Assembly (NCBI GenBank): GCA_023410595.1
Contig: JAEYPO010000009.1
Span: 1 to 64,000, forward strand
Direction: 5' to 3'
Source: Bacillota bacterium
Lineage (GTDB): Bacteria; Bacillota; Clostridia; Christensenellales; SZUA-584
Length of the DNA: 64,000 bases
The translations under genes were made by a program, and so were the position numbers. Shown here piece after piece: positions 60,292-64,000 of this stretch. The stretch's first letter is position 1. Every line of letters begins with the position of its first letter. Below the pieces are notes generated by a model that saw only the letters and a program-made list of their open reading frames with translations, was not told the DNA's origin and ran no database searches.

Positions 60292-61815
60292 CTATTCCAT
60301 TATTAGGTTCATTATCTCTTTACTCATTTTGTCATAGTCCTTGTTGTTAACTAACTCTCCAGCTATCCTGCCGTCTTTAAAGACTATGATCCGGTCTGCT
60401 ATCTGAACGATCTCCATCATATCTGAGGTTATACATATGACAGATTTATCCTTCGTCGTTAAGTCGTACATTATCCTGTGGATTTCTGCTTTAGTCTTAA
60501 CATCGATACCTACAGTCGGCTCATCGATTATCAGTATATCGGGCTCGATCGCAAGCCCCTTGCTCAAGGCTACCTTCTGCTGGTTGCCTCCGCTTAAGTT
60601 TCTGACGGTCTGTTTCAGGCTCGGTGTTTTGATCTGCAGTTCCTTAGTGTATTTTTGAGCAACTTCCTGTTCTTTTCTAGGATTCAGGAAAAACATGAAA
60701 CCTTTAAGCCTCTTGAGTATCGATGAGGTAATATTAATCTTAACGTTGTGATCCAGGAAGAGTCCCTCTTCCTTTCTGTTTTCGCTAAGGTAACAGATCT
60801 TGTTTTTATTGAGCGTCTGCCCAATACTCTTTGCCTTTACTTTTTCCCCGTTGACGAACTGCTCTCCGCCTATCGCAACGTCTGAGCCGATAAGCACGCG
60901 CGCAAATTCTGTTCTTCCTGCTCCAACAAGTCCGTACCACCCTAAGAGCTCGCCCTTTTTCAATTGGAATGATTTAGGCTTGGGTGAATATACGCTTCGC
61001 AGGTCTTTTGTTTCAAGAACGACGCTTGCATTATCAAAATTCCTCATTTCAAGCGATTGGAACTCCTTCGTTCTTCCTACCATCCTTGTGATAAGTTCCT
61101 CTCTTGTCATCCCCTTTACAGGGCTCGATATCTGGCCTGTATCGGCTGAAACCACGTTCTTGCCATCCCTGAGAACTGTAATAGTATCAGCCAGCCCAAG
61201 CACCTCCTCGATTTTATGCGAGACGAATATGAACGATATACCTTGATCACGCAGCTTCTTGATAAGATTAATGAGCATCTCGGCTTCGTTTACGGAAATT
61301 GATGAAGTAGGCTCGTCGAGAAGTATTATCTTAGCGTTTGAAGAAAGCGCTTTAGCGATCTCAATAAGCTGCTGCTGCCCTGCGCTTAATGATTCAACGC
61401 TCTTAGTAGGCGGAATCTTAAGCCCGACCATTTCGATAAATTTTTCAGCAGCCTTGTTTATCTCCCGCTGATTTATCTTCTTCAACATTCTGTCGGTATA
61501 ATGCTCTATCATTATATTTCCGGCAACCGTAAACGTCGGGAAAAGATTTCTTTCCTGGTGCACGACGTTTATACCTGCGTTAAAAGCATCCCTCGGGTTG
61601 TTAAAAGACACTTCCTTGCCGTTTACCAGCATCTTCCCCTCGTTCTGTTTATAAACGCCTGTAATTATTTTGATCAGTGTGCTTTTTCCGGCTCCGTTCT
61701 CTCCCATCAAAGCATGGATCTCGCCTTCTTTTACACTGAAGTCAACGTTATCGAGAGCCTTGACGCCGGGGAAAACCTTTGTAATATTTTTAAGCTCCAG
61801 AATTGTATCGCTCAT
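60292..61815 (-). CDS. ribose-type sugar ABC transporter ATPase (two ABC domains), system 2
   Basis: A 507-residue RbsA-like ATPase: GENGAGKSTLIKII, LSAGQQQLIEIAKA and ILLDEPTSSISVNE in domain one; GLVGAGRTEFAR, LSGGNQQKVALSKG and LIIDEPTVGIDVKTK in domain two. The start at 61815 overlaps the stop of permease 2, so translation is coupled. It energises ABC system 2. Confidence 0.93.
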   Translation of the reverse strand: MSDTILELKNITKVFPGVKALDNVDFSVKEGEIHALMGENGAGKSTLIKIITGVYKQNEGKMLVNGKEVSFNNPRDAFNAGINVVHQERNLFPTFTVAGNIMIEHYTDRMLKKINQREINKAAEKFIEMVGLKIPPTKSVESLSAGQQQLIEIAKALSSNAKIILLDEPTSSISVNEAEMLINLIKKLRDQGISFIFVSHKIEEVLGLADTITVLRDGKNVVSADTGQISSPVKGMTREELITRMVGRTKEFQSLEMRNFDNASVVLETKDLRSVYSPKPKSFQLKKGELLGWYGLVGAGRTEFARVLIGSDVAIGGEQFVNGEKVKAKSIGQTLNKNKICYLSENRKEEGLFLDHNVKINITSSILKRLKGFMFFLNPRKEQEVAQKYTKELQIKTPSLKQTVRNLSGGNQQKVALSKGLAIEPDILIIDEPTVGIDVKTKAEIHRIMYDLTTKDKSVICITSDMMEIVQIADRIIVFKDGRIAGELVNNKDYDKMSKEIMNLIME

Positions 61816-62831
61816 AACTTAGCACGCTCCATTCTTTCGCGATGTTCTTCCCGCAAAGCCCTTATCCTGTCAAGCCCAACTGCGAGAAGTATTATCAATC
61901 CCTGCAGAAATTCAACGATATATACGTTGACCTTTAAGTGAACGACTGCATTGGAAACCATGGCAAGCAGAAGTCCCCCGAGGAATGCGCCTAATATATT
62001 GACCCTTCCTCCCTCCATTCTCGCTCCTCCGATAAGAGGCGCTGCGAACGAGAACAGCATCCAGTCGGCGCCGATATCAGAATGTATCGAACCGAGCCTT
62101 GTGCTGAACAGTATTCCGGCACACGCTCCCAGCACTGCGGATATGATATGCTTTACGATTATCACTCTATTGACGTTGATGCCCGAAAGCCCGGCAGCCC
62201 TCTGGTTCGCGCCTATAGCCAGCACCTGGCGGCCGAAACTTGTGTATTTGAACATATACCACAGCAGCACCGAAAAGACTATTGTAATGACGATCATAAC
62301 CGGAAGAAATCCGCCGATATTTTCCGAGCCTATCCATGTATATCCTTTCGGCAAGTTGTAAAACGGATTTGCCTTTGTTATGGTCAGCGTTATTCCGGTA
62401 AATATGCTCATCGTCGCAAGAGTGACCAGCCATGAAATCTCGCCTGTAGCCCCGAGGCGTGTAATAACGATGCCATTGAAAGCGCCGCAGCACCCGCCTA
62501 TAATTACCGCCATGACTATAGCCAGTTCCCAGGGCAGCCCGGCTCTTTGTATCAGAGCGCCTACTACGACCGCCGCCAGCCCACCTATAGAGCCAATTGA
62601 TACATTCATGCCGCCGCCGGCCATAACGATCATCTGCCCATATCCGACAAGTATCGTGATACTGCAGTTCCTCATCAGCGTGATAAAGTTATCCGCCGAG
62701 ATAAATTCCGGGCTTCGTGTTTGAACAAGCAGAGAAAAAACTACGATTACAACCAGGATGCCAAGAGTGTTTGTAAATTCAAACCTTTTTTTGTTTGCCG
62801 GAGGATTCTGTGTTTTTTTCATCTTAGTCAC
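61812..62831 (-). CDS. ribose-type ABC transporter permease 2, system 2
   Basis: A 339-residue RbsC-like permease with GGGMNVSIGSIGGLAAVVVG and FAAPLIGGARMEGGRVNILG. An N-terminal Lys-rich stretch precedes the first helix. Its start overlaps the stop of permease 1 by four bases and its stop overlaps the ATPase start, so all three are coupled. Confidence 0.92.
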   Translation of the reverse strand: MTKMKKTQNPPANKKRFEFTNTLGILVVIVVFSLLVQTRSPEFISADNFITLMRNCSITILVGYGQMIVMAGGGMNVSIGSIGGLAAVVVGALIQRAGLPWELAIVMAVIIGGCCGAFNGIVITRLGATGEISWLVTLATMSIFTGITLTITKANPFYNLPKGYTWIGSENIGGFLPVMIVITIVFSVLLWYMFKYTSFGRQVLAIGANQRAAGLSGINVNRVIIVKHIISAVLGACAGILFSTRLGSIHSDIGADWMLFSFAAPLIGGARMEGGRVNILGAFLGGLLLAMVSNAVVHLKVNVYIVEFLQGLIILLAVGLDRIRALREEHRERMERAKL

Positions 62832-63928
62832 CTCTCAATATGAACAGCGGCGGCTGATTCCTGATTTTCAAGAAGCGCTTTATCCTGCTGTTTGCTTAAG
62901 GTCTCTCTGCCCCTGTTAAGTATGAACGCAAGCAGGAGTATACCGCCTATGAATATCTGATGCGTGAAAGCGTCCAGTTTGAGCACCGCGAGCACCGTCG
63001 TTATTATTGTCATAATACCCGCTCCTATCATAGTACCTATGATGGCAACCTTGCCGCCGTTTAAAAGCGTGCCTCCGAGTATCGGAGCTGCGAAAGAATA
63101 CAGCAGCCAGTTGTCGCCCGTCGAGGTCTGGGCCGCGCTCAATTTCGATGCTGTAAACATGCCCGCGAGCGCGCATAACAAGCCGCTTAAAGCATGTGCA
63201 TACATAACGTATTTGTTTGAATTGATACCTGCAAAGTCTGCAGCCCTTTTGCTGACTCCGGTCGCAAGCATTTTCCTTCCGAGAGCGGTTCTGTTATAAA
63301 GCAGCCATATTAAGAGCATTATTACAAGCGTTATTATAAAAACCAGCGGAAATCCGAATGTTGTCGTCTGACCCGTTTTTGCGGTTGCCTGCGGTATCGA
63401 GATGTTATTCAAATTCGTAAAGCCTTCCGGCAGTCTCCTGAAATATATGTTTTCGGTAATGCCCATATTAAGCCCGTGTATAACGCTTATAAGAGCCAGC
63501 GAGATAATAAACGGGTTAATCTTTGTCTTTGTTATAAGCCAGCCCTGGATCAAACCAAGCAGCAAGCCTACGGCGAGCCCCACCAGCACTCCTATTACCC
63601 AAGGAACAGCCAGCCCTACTTCCGCCTGCACATACTTCTCGACTTCCATATTGCCGAGCGTAGGCAGATTAATAAGATATCCGCATACCATGGCCGAAGC
63701 GCCGCCTATAGCTCCGACAGCCAGATTAAACTGTCCGACCGCAAGCGTTGCCATCTGAGCCATTCCCACAATCGCATAAATGGCAATGTCCTTTGAAATC
63801 GAAGTCAGGCTGAAACCTAAACGCGACGGGTTTGATGTTGCGATAAGCACGGCCATCAAAATTGCGAACATCACCGATATTGTTGCAATGTCATATTTGA
63901 TAACCTTAGATAACACTTTCTTAATCAC
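62828..63928 (-). CDS. ribose-type ABC transporter permease 1, system 2
   Basis: A 366-residue permease with about ten helices, GQFNLAVGAIGGASAMVCGY and SFAAPILGGTLLNGGKVAII. GTG 63928 is preferred because AGAGG lies eight bases upstream; TTG 63934 is too close to the site. It is the first gene of the system-2 operon, preceded by a possible promoter (TTGATA at 63970, 18 bases, TATAAG). Confidence 0.9.
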   Translation of the reverse strand: MIKKVLSKVIKYDIATISVMFAILMAVLIATSNPSRLGFSLTSISKDIAIYAIVGMAQMATLAVGQFNLAVGAIGGASAMVCGYLINLPTLGNMEVEKYVQAEVGLAVPWVIGVLVGLAVGLLLGLIQGWLITKTKINPFIISLALISVIHGLNMGITENIYFRRLPEGFTNLNNISIPQATAKTGQTTTFGFPLVFIITLVIMLLIWLLYNRTALGRKMLATGVSKRAADFAGINSNKYVMYAHALSGLLCALAGMFTASKLSAAQTSTGDNWLLYSFAAPILGGTLLNGGKVAIIGTMIGAGIMTIITTVLAVLKLDAFTHQIFIGGILLLAFILNRGRETLSKQQDKALLENQESAAAVHIER

Positions 63929-63945
63929 TGACAAAACCTCTTTCC

Positions 63946-63975
63946 CTTATATTGCTTAGAACGCTTTTATATCAA
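63946..63975 (-). promoter_or_regulatory. possible promoter of ABC system 2
   Basis: TTGATA (63970-63975) and TATAAG (63946-63951), 18 bases apart on the minus strand. The region right of it is cut by the window edge, so operators further upstream would be missed. Confidence 0.35.
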
Positions 63976-64000
63976 GTTATGCTGTATACCCAGCTGATCT

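Overview
The window looks like the chromosome of a spore-forming Clostridia-type Firmicute. It carries an alpha/beta-type small acid-soluble spore protein, a Tlp-type spore protein, strong AGGAGG ribosome sites, TTGACA/TATAAT promoters and many ATA isoleucine codons. I cannot name the genus. The first ~1.95 kb is strikingly AT-rich and accessory: an IS3-like element cut by the window edge, a gene fragment truncated beside it, and a membrane protein of unknown role. From ~2 kb on the DNA is moderately GC-rich.

2-12.5 kb: a homocysteine S-methyltransferase-family gene; a leftward group (thymidine kinase, PdxA-like dehydrogenase, ABC-F ATPase, acetyltransferase); and a rightward BmpA-type nucleoside ABC transporter (lipoprotein, ATPase, two permeases). 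12.8-30 kb: two MFS exporters (one behind what looks like a complete leader-peptide attenuator), acetyltransferases, a DUF975 membrane protein, a zinc-ribbon protein, an HtrA protease, a patch of spore genes, an amidohydrolase, a ferritin-like protein, lipo- and membrane proteins, and a UvrD/PcrA-like helicase. Several dispersed hairpin repeats and a decayed aldo/keto reductase lie between them.

30.6-64 kb is one large leftward sugar-catabolic region built around a bacterial microcompartment (BMC). Shell genes: three near-identical hexamer proteins, three EutN pentamer proteins and one PduT-like Fe-S trimer. Cargo: two DeoC aldolases (one with a C-terminal 4Fe-4S-like motif), a CoA-acylating aldehyde dehydrogenase, PduL and PduS. 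There is no diol dehydratase, ethanolamine lyase or glycyl radical enzyme, so it resembles the sugar-phosphate-utilising (SPU) type. Around it sit a class II aldolase/epimerase, Rpe, two SDRs, a Gfo/Idh dehydrogenase, an FGGY kinase, an aldo/keto reductase, a UlaE-type epimerase, FucI, two complete ribose-type ABC transporters, an extra binding protein and two SorC-family regulators.

A working model is that imported pentoses or deoxysugars are isomerised (FucI), phosphorylated (FGGY kinase) and epimerised (UlaE, Rpe, class II protein). Aldolase cleavage in or at the shell then yields a short aldehyde. The aldehyde dehydrogenase and PduL convert it through acyl-CoA to acyl-phosphate, and PduS/PduT carry electrons out. 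Near-consensus promoters in front of four transcription units carry related ACATNTGT operator-like words, suggesting one regulon run by the two SorC proteins.
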